A stretch of DNA of 46,696 nt from Acidobacteriota bacterium (lineage in GTDB: Bacteria; Acidobacteriota; Vicinamibacteria; Vicinamibacterales; Fen-181), in assembly GCA_017883185.1 (NCBI GenBank), contig JADGOB010000015.1, positions 1 to 46,696 on the forward strand. The letters run 5' to 3'. The notes beneath the pieces were generated by a model that did no database searches, was not told the DNA's origin, and worked only from the letters and a program-made list of their open reading frames with translations. The translations under genes and the position numbers were made by a program. Shown piece after piece: positions 18,157-26,804 of this stretch. Each line of letters opens with the position of its first letter. Positions within the stretch are counted from its first letter, which is position 1.

Positions 18157-19836
18157 ATGGCTCGCCGCGCTCGAACTGAAGCACCGCAGGCGAGTCTGCA
18201 GCCCCTTCGGGTGCAGTTGTGGAACCGCCTCGGCGTCAAGGCCACCGCCGTCATCACGCTGCTGGCGCTGGTCTCGGGCGCCGCGCTGGTGACCATGAGC
18301 CTCCGGACGCAGCAGGCCTACCTGACCGCGGAGGTCGTCCGCGGGGCGGCGCAGTTCAGCGACACCATCAAGGCCAGCACCTATCACTTCATGTTGAGCG
18401 ACGAGCGCATGGTCGCCTACCGCACGATGGAGATGATTGGCCGGCTCGAGGGGATCGAGCAGGTCCGGATGCTCAATAAGGATGGGCGCGTGACCTTCTC
18501 CACGGACCGCTCCGAGGTCGGCCGGCTCGTGGACAAGCGCGCCGAGGCGTGCTATGCGTGTCATGCAGCCGGCCAGCCCCTCGTGCGGCTGAACGTGCCG
18601 TCGCGCAGCCGCATCTTCACGCGGAACGGACACCGCGTGCTCGCGATGATCACGCCGATCTACAACGAAAAGAGTTGCTCGTCTGCGGTCTGCCACGAAC
18701 ACCCGGCCGAGAAGCAGGTGCTCGGCGTCGTGGACATCGCGATCTCCCTCGAGGACGAGGACCGTGCAGTGGCCGCTCTCGGCCGACGCACGACGCTCGT
18801 CTCCGCGTTCGGCATCCTCTTGCTCGCCACCACCGTCGGCCTCTTCGTGCGCGGCCATGTCATCGGGCCGCTCCGCGAGATCGTGGCCGCGACCGAACGG
18901 ATTTCACAGGGTGACCTCTCGCACGCGGTGGAGATGCGCCGCACCGACGAGATCGGCCTTCTGGCGGCGTCGTTCAACGGCATGACCACCTCGCTGCAGC
19001 AGGCCCGCTCGGACCTCCAGGCGCTGAACGAAAGCCTCGAGCGCCAGGTCGAGGAACGGACGACTGCCTTGAAGAGCGCCCAGGCGCAGCTCGTCCAGTC
19101 GGAGAAGATGTCGTCGCTCGGCAAACTCGCCGCCTCGGTGGCGCACGAGATCAACAACCCGCTCGCCGGCATCCTGACCTACGCCAAGCTCCTGGTCCGG
19201 TTGCACGAGGAAGGCGAACTCACGGAGAAGGCGCGCGAGAGCTGCGTGCGCAACCTCCGCCTGGTGCAGCGGGAAACCGAACGGTGCAGCGCGATCGTGC
19301 GAAACCTGCTCGACTTCGCCCGGCAGCGGCCTCCCAGCCTGAAGGACATCGATGTCAGCGCGGTCGTCGAGGAGGCGCTCTCGCTCCTGTCGCATCGTCT
19401 CCGCATGCAGGATGTCACGCTGCAGAAGGACCTTCCGCCGATGCCGCTCGTCAAGGCGGACTTCGGGCAGTTGCGGCAGTCGTTCGTCAACATCGCCCTG
19501 AACGCCTGCGAAGCGCTGAACAAGGGCGGGACGCTGACCGTCACCTCGCGGGCGGTCGGAAACATGGTAGAGGTCGCGATTGCCGACACGGGGCCGGGCA
19601 TCGCGCCCGAGCACCTGTCGCACATCCTCGACCCGTTCTTCACCACGAAGGAAAAGGGCACGGGGCTCGGGCTCTCGGTGGTCTACGGGCTCATCGACCG
19701 GCACGGTGGCACGCTGGACATCAAGAGCCAGGTCGGACAGGGTACAACCGTCATCGTTCGGCTGCCGGTGGCGACGCCGTCGGCATCGCCGTCACCGACC
19801 GCGTTGCCAGGCGGCGGCGCGGCGCAGGTCGTATAG
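18157..19836 (+). CDS. Sensor histidine kinase with c-type heme motifs in its periplasmic domain, 559 aa
   Basis: Helix 1 (about 29-49) and helix 2 (about 211-232) bracket a periplasmic domain of about 160 residues that holds a CXXCH site (CYACH, 132-136) and a CX4CH site (CSSAVCH, 174-180), followed by HPAEKQVLGVVDI. HAMP, a coiled coil, HisKA (SVAHEINNPLAGI) and an ATPase domain (DTGPGIA, GTGLGLSVVYG) follow. Covalent heme in the outer sensor would let it read redox state, oxygen or nitric oxide near the respiratory chain; similar heme-bearing sensors are known in Geobacter. It is followed by an archaemetzincin and an NtrC regulator on the same strand, and its likely output is the sigma-54 promoter at 22173. 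Confidence 0.92.
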   Translation: MARRARTEAPQASLQPLRVQLWNRLGVKATAVITLLALVSGAALVTMSLRTQQAYLTAEVVRGAAQFSDTIKASTYHFMLSDERMVAYRTMEMIGRLEGIEQVRMLNKDGRVTFSTDRSEVGRLVDKRAEACYACHAAGQPLVRLNVPSRSRIFTRNGHRVLAMITPIYNEKSCSSAVCHEHPAEKQVLGVVDIAISLEDEDRAVAALGRRTTLVSAFGILLLATTVGLFVRGHVIGPLREIVAATERISQGDLSHAVEMRRTDEIGLLAASFNGMTTSLQQARSDLQALNESLERQVEERTTALKSAQAQLVQSEKMSSLGKLAASVAHEINNPLAGILTYAKLLVRLHEEGELTEKARESCVRNLRLVQRETERCSAIVRNLLDFARQRPPSLKDIDVSAVVEEALSLLSHRLRMQDVTLQKDLPPMPLVKADFGQLRQSFVNIALNACEALNKGGTLTVTSRAVGNMVEVAIADTGPGIAPEHLSHILDPFFTTKEKGTGLGLSVVYGLIDRHGGTLDIKSQVGQGTTVIVRLPVATPSASPSPTALPGGGAAQVV

Positions 19837-19938
19837 ACATCTTCCAGGGCTGAGATCGGAACGGTTGAAGCAAGTTTCTGTGGGGTCCCTGGAATCTGTC
19901 TTAGGCGCGGCCTGCCCGGCAGAGGAGAATGGCGCGGC

Positions 19939-20485
19939 GTGGACGTTTGCCTGTGGTGGATCGGCGACGCGGCGGCAGATCACGATCTGCTCGGCACCCT
20001 GCGTCGGCAGACCGAGCAGGTGTTCCACGTCACGGCCCGCGCCTGGCTCGGGCGCGACCGCCCCACCGACTCGTTCGACGGGCGTCGCCAGCAGCACTCC
20101 TCGACGCGCATCCTGAAGTGGCTGATCGACAGCCGCCCGGAGCACGCCACCAAGGTGGTCGGGATCACGGACGTCGACCTGTTCATCCCGATTCTCACGT
20201 TCGTCTATGGCGAGGCACAGCTCGGCGGAACGGCCGCCGTCGTGTCCACCGCGCGGCTCTTGCCAAACAGCGGGTTTCGTCAGGATTTCGACCTTTTCAC
20301 CGCTCGACTGATGAAGGAATGCGTTCACGAGCTCGGGCACACGTTCGGCCTTCTGCACTGCCCGTTGCCCACGTGCGTCATGGCGCGGTCGGTCAACCTG
20401 TTGCACGTGGACACCAAGAACCCGGCACTCTGCCACGACTGCCAGAGCCGCTACGCCGAGATCAGAAAGCAAGGACACGAACACC

Positions 20486-20493
<8 letters not shown>
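19939..20493 (+). CDS. amzA: Archaemetzincin-type zinc metalloprotease, 184 aa
   Basis: The full archaemetzincin signature is present: HELGHTFGLLHCPLPTCVM (His130, Glu131, His134, His140, Cys141, Cys146, Met-turn at 148) and a downstream CHDC pair (Cys165, Cys168) for the second zinc. Start GTG 19939 follows AGAGGAG at 19921-19927. There is no signal peptide, so it acts in the cytoplasm. The length is close to that of known archaemetzincins. It lies between a heme sensor kinase and the NtrC regulator whose start it overlaps by eight bases, an uncommon setting; a role in turnover of a heme-pathway or signalling protein is conceivable but unproven. Confidence 0.93.
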
Positions 20494-21874
<1,381 letters not shown>

Positions 21875-22012
21875 GGCCCCTCGCCCCTCGTCCCTGATTC
21901 GTTGCCTCTGCGCCCCGGTCACTGATCCTTACACCCTGCCTCCTATTGTTGAATCATTCGACACCACGCTGTATTTCTCTACATTCATCTCGTTTAGCCA
22001 TTTTCTAGTGTG

Positions 22013-22046
22013 TTTCCGTATGGTTTCGCATATGGATTCGTTTTGG
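22013..22046 (+). repeat. Three tandem 11-12-base repeats, candidate enhancer for the NtrC regulator
   Basis: TTTCCGTATGG (22013-22023), TTTCGCATATGG (22024-22035) and ATTCGTTTTGG (22036-22046) are adjacent imperfect copies spaced about one helical turn. They lie 127-160 bases upstream of the -24 element, the normal place for sigma-54 activator sites. Binding is inferred. Confidence 0.5.
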
Positions 22047-22172
22047 GCAAGACTGAGGTGCTGAGCATTTCCACACCACTCGAATAAGCATGGGTTCGTC
22101 GTCTCCAGCGATATCAGAGTAAGTGCATGTATTAACAATCACTTACAGCCTCACGCACGTCAGCCTCAGACC

Positions 22173-22188
22173 TGGCAGAGCCCTTGCT
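22173..22188 (+). promoter_or_regulatory. Sigma-54 (-24/-12) promoter of the HybA/HybB-like operon
   Basis: TGGCAGAGCCCTTGCT has TGGCA at -24 and TTGCT at -12, with GG (22174-22175) and GC (22186-22187) exactly 10 bases apart, near the ideal consensus. The start point would be close to 22199, sixteen bases before the first gene. Confidence 0.8.
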
Positions 22189-22214
22189 ATCAAATCGACC
22201 AGAGAAACTATCTA

Positions 22215-22436
22215 ATGTCCTGCCCACACCTCAAAGAAGTCGTGATGTTGTTCTGCCGCGCCTACCCGGTCAAGAAGATGGTTCCTCTTGATCGTCTGGC
22301 CTCGGCGAATCCGTGCCTCGGTGGCGATTTTCAACACTGCCGGCTCTTTCTCGATCTTTCAGAGCGGCTGAAGGCGTGCCCCGAGCACGACGCCATCTTC
22401 GAACCGGTCGAGCCACAGAAGGGGGTGCGGCGATGA
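22215..22436 (+). CDS. Small Cys-containing protein of unknown function, 73 aa
   Basis: First gene after the sigma-54 promoter. It has five Cys (MSCPHLKEV at the start, LFCRAYPVKKM, NPCLGG, HCRLF, ACPEH), no signal peptide and no membrane helix, so it should sit in the cytoplasm. The Cys spacing does not match a ferredoxin; it could bind zinc or one Fe-S cluster, or act as a chaperone or switch for the complex encoded downstream. Its stop overlaps the next start by four bases (ATGA). No family is recognised. Confidence 0.7.
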   Translation: MSCPHLKEVVMLFCRAYPVKKMVPLDRLASANPCLGGDFQHCRLFLDLSERLKACPEHDAIFEPVEPQKGVRR

Positions 22437-22510
22437 TCCTTGCTCTTGCACTGTCACTGGCCGCCGTGGGCTTCCTCTCGCTCTCGTCGTTGGCGGCGCA
22501 CGCTAGCTGA
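22433..22510 (+). CDS. 25-residue single-helix membrane microprotein
   Basis: ATG 22433 overlaps the preceding stop (ATGA) and the reading frame ends at TGA 22510. The product is almost entirely one hydrophobic helix (MILALALSLAAVGFLSLSSL, then AAHAS). The close coupling to its upstream neighbour and the position just before the Fe-S subunit suggest a small subunit or assembly peptide of the membrane complex. It could also be a chance frame; the tight overlap and position argue for a real gene. Confidence 0.5.
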   Translation: MILALALSLAAVGFLSLSSLAAHAS

Positions 22511-22521
22511 GGCGTCGACAC

Positions 22522-23433
22522 ATGGAGACCCGTATGGAGTTGAGTCGGAGAACGTTCATCAAATTCGCGGGCGCCGCCGGGGCGGCAGGCGTGGTGGCCA
22601 GGCCGAAACCGGCTGCCGCTTCGGCCATTCACCCAGTCAATACGCCGGCGGTGCTGGTGGACACCACCCGTTGCGCGGGTTGCCGCGGTTGCGAGGCAGC
22701 CTGCAGTGAGTCGAATCACCTGCCGGGTCCGGCCCTCCAGGGGCAGGATGCGGTGTTCAGCAAGTTCCGGAAGACGGACGTCAAGGTCTACACGGTGGTC
22801 AACCGCGCGAAGGCCGACTCCAAGCAGGGTGAGGCGCGCTACGTCAAGAGCCAGTGCATGCACTGTCTCGATCCCGCGTGCGCGTCGGCGTGCCTGGCCA
22901 AGGCGCTCGAGAAGACCGCGGCCGGCCCCGTGGTCTATCACCCGGAGCGATGCCTCGGCTGCCGCTACTGCATGGTGGCGTGCCAGTTCGACGTGCCGAA
23001 GTTCGAGTTCGACTCGCCCTCGCCCTACATCAACAAGTGCTCGTTCTGCGCCGAGCGCCAGGAGCAGGGACTGCAGCCGGCCTGCGTGTCGGTCTGCCCG
23101 ACCGGTGCCCTCCAGTTCGGCCACCGCGAAGAAGTGATCGAGGACGCGCGGACGCGGATCTACCAGAATCCAGACAAGTACGTGCACCACATCTACGGTG
23201 AGAGCGAAGCGGGCGGCACCAGCTGGCTCTATATCACCGATGTGCCGTTCGAGAAGCTCGGGTTCCGGACGGATCTCGGGGCTACGTCGCCGCCGGAACT
23301 CACCCGGACTGCCTTGGCCGCGGTGCCGTTCGTCCTGACCTTGTGGCCTCCGCTCCTGATGGGGCTCTACACGTTCAGCAAGCGGCGTGCAGAAGCGTCC
23401 AAGGGAACCGACCAGGAGGCGCACCATGACTGA
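22522..23433 (+). CDS. HybA-like four-cluster [4Fe-4S] protein with Tat signal and C-terminal anchor, 303 aa
   Basis: A twin-arginine signal (MELSRRTFIKFAG) is near the start; ATG 22534, preceded by GGAG, is an equally good start. Four Cys clusters follow: CAGCRGCEAAC, CMHCLDPACASAC, CLGCRYCMVAC and CSFC with ACVSVCP. The spacing is that of HybA/DmsB-type electron-transfer subunits. A helix near the C-terminus (about 262-284) anchors it on the periplasmic side, as in HybA. It would move electrons between the NrfD subunit and a periplasmic carrier. Its usual catalytic partner (hydrogenase or molybdoenzyme) is absent from the operon. Confidence 0.93.
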   Translation: METRMELSRRTFIKFAGAAGAAGVVARPKPAAASAIHPVNTPAVLVDTTRCAGCRGCEAACSESNHLPGPALQGQDAVFSKFRKTDVKVYTVVNRAKADSKQGEARYVKSQCMHCLDPACASACLAKALEKTAAGPVVYHPERCLGCRYCMVACQFDVPKFEFDSPSPYINKCSFCAERQEQGLQPACVSVCPTGALQFGHREEVIEDARTRIYQNPDKYVHHIYGESEAGGTSWLYITDVPFEKLGFRTDLGATSPPELTRTALAAVPFVLTLWPPLLMGLYTFSKRRAEASKGTDQEAHHD

Positions 23434-24658
23434 CACCACCACCTTCGATCGCGGCTTCGACACGCGGTCCTGGATCACCGAGAAGATCTTCATGGGGATG
23501 TCGTTTGGCGACTATCTCAAGTCGCTGCTCACCCCCACGAACGCTATCTTTGCGCTCATCCTCATCGTCGGCGTTCCGATCGTAATCTACCGGTTTGCGT
23601 TCGGCCTCGGCGCCGTCACCAACCTCACAGAGGTCAACCCGTGGGGGATCTGGATCGGCATCGACGTGATGAGTGGCGTGGCGCTGGCAGCTGGCGGATT
23701 CACCGTCGCCACCGCGGTCCACGTCCTGGGGTTGAAGGAGTACCAGCCGATCGTCCGCCCCGCGTTGCTGACCGGGTTCCTCGGCTACCTGTTCGCGGTC
23801 ATCGGCCTGTGCGCAGACCTTGGCCGCCCGTGGAAGCTGCCGGTCCCGATGGTGTACTCGTACGGCACCGGGTCGGTGATGTTCGAAGTCGGCTGGTGCG
23901 TGTGCCTCTACCTGATTGTGCTCGGGCTCGAGTTCAGTCCGGCCGCGTTCGAGTGGCTGGGCCTCAGGAAGGCGCGCGAGTGGGCGGTCCGCATGACGCT
24001 CGTGCTCACCATCTTCGGGCTCTGCCTCTCGACGCTCCACCAGTCCTCGCTCGGCGCGCTGTTCCTGATGATGCCGCACCGGGTACACCCGCTCTGGTAC
24101 TCCGGCTACGTGCCGGTCTTCTTCTTCGTGTCTGCCATCATCGCGGGCATGAGCATGGTCATCGTCGAGAGCGGCCTGTCGCACCGGGTGTTCAAGTCGC
24201 AGCTCAACCCGAATGACCACGGCACGGCCGACAAACTGACGCTGGGCCTCGCCAAGGGAGCGGCGGTGGTGCTGTTCGCGTACTTCTTCCTGAAGCTCCA
24301 GGGCCTCGTGGACGGCGGCCGGTTCGACCTGCTGCTGACGCCGTATGGCTTCTGGTTCCTGTTCGAGCTGCTCGGATTCGTCCTCGCGCCGTGTCTGCTC
24401 TACGCGATTGCCGTTCGCCGCCAGAACGCGACGATGGCCCGCTGGGTGGCGGGGTGGACGGTGCTCGGGATCGTCGTCAACCGGCTGAACATCTCGGTGA
24501 TTGCGTTCAACTACAACGCGGCCGAGCGGTATGTGCCGGGCTTCATGGAAATCATGGTGTCGGTCACGATCATCACGATCGGGATCATCACGTTCCGCTG
24601 GATTGTCAACCGGATGCCCGTGCTGCACGAGCACCCGGATTTCCCGCAGGCTCACTAG
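23426..24658 (+). CDS. HybB/NrfD-family integral membrane subunit, 410 aa
   Basis: ATG 23426 follows CAGGAGGCGCACC inside the end of the HybA-like gene (eight-base overlap). About ten hydrophobic helices, long loops with conserved Arg/His/Glu, and the sequence around WGIWIGIDVMSGVALAAGG place it with HybB, a quinone-binding NrfD protein of about the same length. It should exchange electrons between menaquinone and the Fe-S subunit, perhaps coupled to proton movement. Confidence 0.93.
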   Translation: MTDTTTFDRGFDTRSWITEKIFMGMSFGDYLKSLLTPTNAIFALILIVGVPIVIYRFAFGLGAVTNLTEVNPWGIWIGIDVMSGVALAAGGFTVATAVHVLGLKEYQPIVRPALLTGFLGYLFAVIGLCADLGRPWKLPVPMVYSYGTGSVMFEVGWCVCLYLIVLGLEFSPAAFEWLGLRKAREWAVRMTLVLTIFGLCLSTLHQSSLGALFLMMPHRVHPLWYSGYVPVFFFVSAIIAGMSMVIVESGLSHRVFKSQLNPNDHGTADKLTLGLAKGAAVVLFAYFFLKLQGLVDGGRFDLLLTPYGFWFLFELLGFVLAPCLLYAIAVRRQNATMARWVAGWTVLGIVVNRLNISVIAFNYNAAERYVPGFMEIMVSVTIITIGIITFRWIVNRMPVLHEHPDFPQAH

Positions 24659-24676
24659 GGGCGGAGGCATACTTCG

Positions 24677-25396
24677 ATGGGTCACGATCTCATTACCATT
24701 TACTGGCTGAAGGCGCTCGAGTACATCCTCGCCCTGTCCTATCTGCCGTTGTTCATCCTGTTCTGGAAGTTCGCCAGCCCGAAGCGCGAAGCGACCGTTG
24801 CCGTGCATGCCGCAGCGCCCGGTTGGTCCGATCAACTCGCCGGCTACTTCCAGGTGCCCGCCAACCTCTTTTTCCATCGCGGCCACACCTGGGTGCGACT
24901 CGATGGCGGCGACACGGTGACGATCGGCGTCAGCGACTTCGCGCAGAAGCTGGTCGGACCGCTCGGGCGGGTGCAACTGCCGACGGTGGGCACGTCGCTG
25001 GTGCAGGGCGAGCCGGCGCTGGTGCTCGATGCCGATGGCGCTTCGGTGCCGATGCTGGCGCCCGTGGACGGCAAGGTGGTCGCGGTGAATGAGGGTCTCG
25101 CCGCCTCCTCGGACCTGGCGAAGCATGCGCCCTACGGCGACGGCTGGATGCTGAAGGTGAAGAGCACGAAGCTCGCCAGCAACCTGAAACACCTCCTCCC
25201 GGGGCCGCTGGCCATCCGGTGGATGGACACCGTGTGCGAGAGCCTCGGCGCCGAGATGGCACCGATGGAACTGGGCAAGGTGTACCTCGACGGCGGTCAG
25301 ATCGTGGACGGCCTGGCGAGAAGCCTGTCGCCCGAGGCGTGGGACGAGATAGCGCGCCGCTTCTTCCTGACCGGGGACGGAGGCCGCCATGCGTAG
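24677..25396 (+). CDS. Membrane-anchored GcvH-like protein without the lipoyl lysine, 239 aa
   Basis: One N-terminal helix (about 8-30) precedes a domain like the glycine-cleavage H protein: HRGHTWVRLDGG, VTIGVSDFAQKLVGPLG, APVDGKVVAVNEGL and GWMLKVK all match GcvH landmarks. Aligned back from the PV-G turn, the position of the lipoylated Lys is Gly121, so the domain should not carry lipoate. Such a protein is no enzyme of glycine breakdown here; no gcvT or gcvP is near. It stands between the NrfD gene and a triheme cytochrome (eight-base overlap with the latter), which points to a structural or docking part of the complex. Confidence 0.85.
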   Translation: MGHDLITIYWLKALEYILALSYLPLFILFWKFASPKREATVAVHAAAPGWSDQLAGYFQVPANLFFHRGHTWVRLDGGDTVTIGVSDFAQKLVGPLGRVQLPTVGTSLVQGEPALVLDADGASVPMLAPVDGKVVAVNEGLAASSDLAKHAPYGDGWMLKVKSTKLASNLKHLLPGPLAIRWMDTVCESLGAEMAPMELGKVYLDGGQIVDGLARSLSPEAWDEIARRFFLTGDGGRHA

Positions 25397-25742
25397 TCGC
25401 ACCGCAGGGGTTTGCGCGATCGCGCTGGTCGTCACGGTCCTCGTCGCCGGAATCGCGGGGGCCCAAAACCTCTCCAAGCTGCCGCCAGACATCGCGCTGC
25501 CGCAGTCGGGAGACAGCCCTGGGAAGGTGGTCTTCAGCCACCAGAATCACTTGGGCGTCCAGGCAAAGCCTGATTGCACCGTGTGCCATCCGAAGCTCGC
25601 GCCGATCATGAAGGCAACCAAGGGCGCCAAGCGCACCGCGCTGACGCACGCTCTGATGTTGAAGGGCCTGGCGTGCGGCGCATGCCATAACGGGAAAGAC
25701 GCGCACAACTTCGACGACTGCGCAACGTGTCACAAGTCATAG
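25389..25742 (+). CDS. Periplasmic triheme c7-type cytochrome, 117 aa
   Basis: A signal peptide (about 1-25, ending GIAGAQ) is followed by three CXXCH sites, CTVCH, CGACH and CATCH, and by the KVVFSHQNHLG segment that starts the c7/class III triheme fold and supplies the extra His ligands. The length fits the PpcA-like periplasmic shuttles of metal-reducing bacteria. ATG lies inside the end of the preceding GcvH-like gene. It is the likely electron exit (or entry) of the HybA/HybB-like unit toward the outer membrane. Confidence 0.93.
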   Translation: MRSRTAGVCAIALVVTVLVAGIAGAQNLSKLPPDIALPQSGDSPGKVVFSHQNHLGVQAKPDCTVCHPKLAPIMKATKGAKRTALTHALMLKGLACGACHNGKDAHNFDDCATCHKS

Positions 25743-25766
25743 TCATTCCAGGAGAGGGAGTGAGCC

Positions 25767-26474
25767 ATGCAAGCCGTTCTCGAGACGCTCCAGAACATCG
25801 GCATCTTCATCGTGTTCCTCGCCGCGCGGTTCGCGGTGCTGCTGGTCGTACTGGCAGTCCTGACCGTGGTGTTCCTTGCCGGCCTCGCGGTCGTTCGCCT
25901 CGCTGAGCGGGCGCGCCGGCACGCCCTCGGCCTGACCCGTGTCGATGGGTTGATGTGGCGCGCCGGCGTCTACTTCTCCCCAGGGCATTCCTGGCTACAG
26001 GCCCGCGAAGGCGGCACGCTGCGCGTCGGCCTCGATGACCTCGCCCAGCACGTACTCGCCCGCATCACCGAAGTGATGCTGCCCGAGCCCGGGCAAATGG
26101 TGCGAGCGGGTGACCCGGTGACGGTCATCAGGTGCGGCAAGCGGCGCGCGGCGATCCCGGCGCCGGTGACGGGCCGCGTCGTGGCCATCAACCGCCGGGT
26201 CGTCAGCAGCCCCGCACGGCTGCACAACGACCCGTACTCCCGCGGCTGGCTCTACGCAATCCAGCCCGAGGATTCCAGCTATGCCCGGTTGCCGTACGGC
26301 AACGACTCCCGCACATGGTTTTCGCGCGACGCCATCCGGTTGTCCCAGTTCTTCGAGCACCAACTCGGGATGGCGGCGGCCGATGGTGGCGAACTCGTGG
26401 CCCCCGGGCCGTTGCTGCTGACCGAGTCGCAGTGGGCCGAGATGACGCAGACCTTCCTGCAGGCGCCAAAGTAA
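25767..26474 (+). CDS. Second membrane-anchored GcvH-like protein, 235 aa
   Basis: A long N-terminal hydrophobic segment (about 10-43) precedes a GcvH-like domain (PGHSWLQAREGG, LRVGLDDLAQHVLARI, PAPVTGRVVAIN, GWLYAIQP). At the aligned lipoyl position there is Lys125, but in the setting RCGKRR rather than the usual ESVK, so lipoylation is doubtful. It resembles the 24677 protein in layout and probably arose by duplication with strong divergence. ATG 25767 follows AGGAGAGGGAGTGAGCC. It ends the operon. Confidence 0.83.
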   Translation: MQAVLETLQNIGIFIVFLAARFAVLLVVLAVLTVVFLAGLAVVRLAERARRHALGLTRVDGLMWRAGVYFSPGHSWLQAREGGTLRVGLDDLAQHVLARITEVMLPEPGQMVRAGDPVTVIRCGKRRAAIPAPVTGRVVAINRRVVSSPARLHNDPYSRGWLYAIQPEDSSYARLPYGNDSRTWFSRDAIRLSQFFEHQLGMAAADGGELVAPGPLLLTESQWAEMTQTFLQAPK

Positions 26475-26804
26475 GAGTCGTCGGCAGCTCACGTCTCCAG
26501 CCGCAGGGGGTGCACCACGGTGCACTCCTGTTGTGCGCTGCGGCAGTTCCACATCCCTTCCCCGCCTTCCCATCCCCGGCCCAACCGGACGGCCCCGGCA
26601 AGCACTGGCACTCTCCTGTCGTGATGGTCGAAGCGACAGCCCGTGAAATGCCAGTGACCCCCGACCCTCGTGCCACCGCCGGGAACGGGGTTGCACAAGA
26701 TCGACTGGTCTCCCGTTTTGCACGCAACGTCATACCGGGGGCTTGCGCCATCCGCCCTGACGCCCCATCATCGGCTCCAAGCGAACCGTTGAATGGGAGG
26801 CGGC
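26475..26804. other. 330-base gap with a nested hairpin
   Basis: No credible gene is present. Near its start GTGCAC is repeated as an inverted pair (about 26515-26530). The strongest structure is the nested inverted repeat at 26603-26656. A short frame on the minus strand (26489-26698) overlaps this structure and has no ribosome site or family. Confidence 0.4.
26603..26656. repeat. Nested inverted repeats, possible structured RNA or operator
   Basis: CACTGGCA (26603-26610) pairs with TGCCAGTG (26649-26656), and inside it CTGTCG (26616-26621) pairs with CGACAG (26634-26639). The two perfect stems share an axis, giving an interrupted hairpin. It does not match a riboswitch class known to me. 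Confidence 0.45.

Larger units (their letters stand above)
21875..22214. other. AT-richer intergenic regulatory region
   Basis: This 340-base gap is visibly poorer in G and C than its surroundings between about 21930 and 22200. It carries no credible gene. Three tandem repeats (22013-22046) and a sigma-54 promoter (22173-22188) are described separately. A low-GC stretch like this is typical of a bendable enhancer-promoter region. Confidence 0.6.

Noticed and set aside
22522-24658. A Ni-Fe hydrogenase operon
   Set aside because: HybA- and HybB-like subunits are present but there are no large or small hydrogenase subunits or maturation genes.
23375-25492. 705-codon open frame on the minus strand
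   Set aside because: Antisense to HybA/HybB/GcvH-like genes; composition is Arg/His/Glu-rich with no domain, a normal GC shadow.
24677-26474. A glycine-cleavage locus
   Set aside because: The two H-like proteins are membrane-anchored, lack the normal lipoyl site, and no gcvT, gcvP or lipoate ligase gene is near.
26489-26698. 69-codon minus-strand frame in the gap before the metacaspase
   Set aside because: No ribosome site, no recognisable family, and it lies over the nested hairpin.
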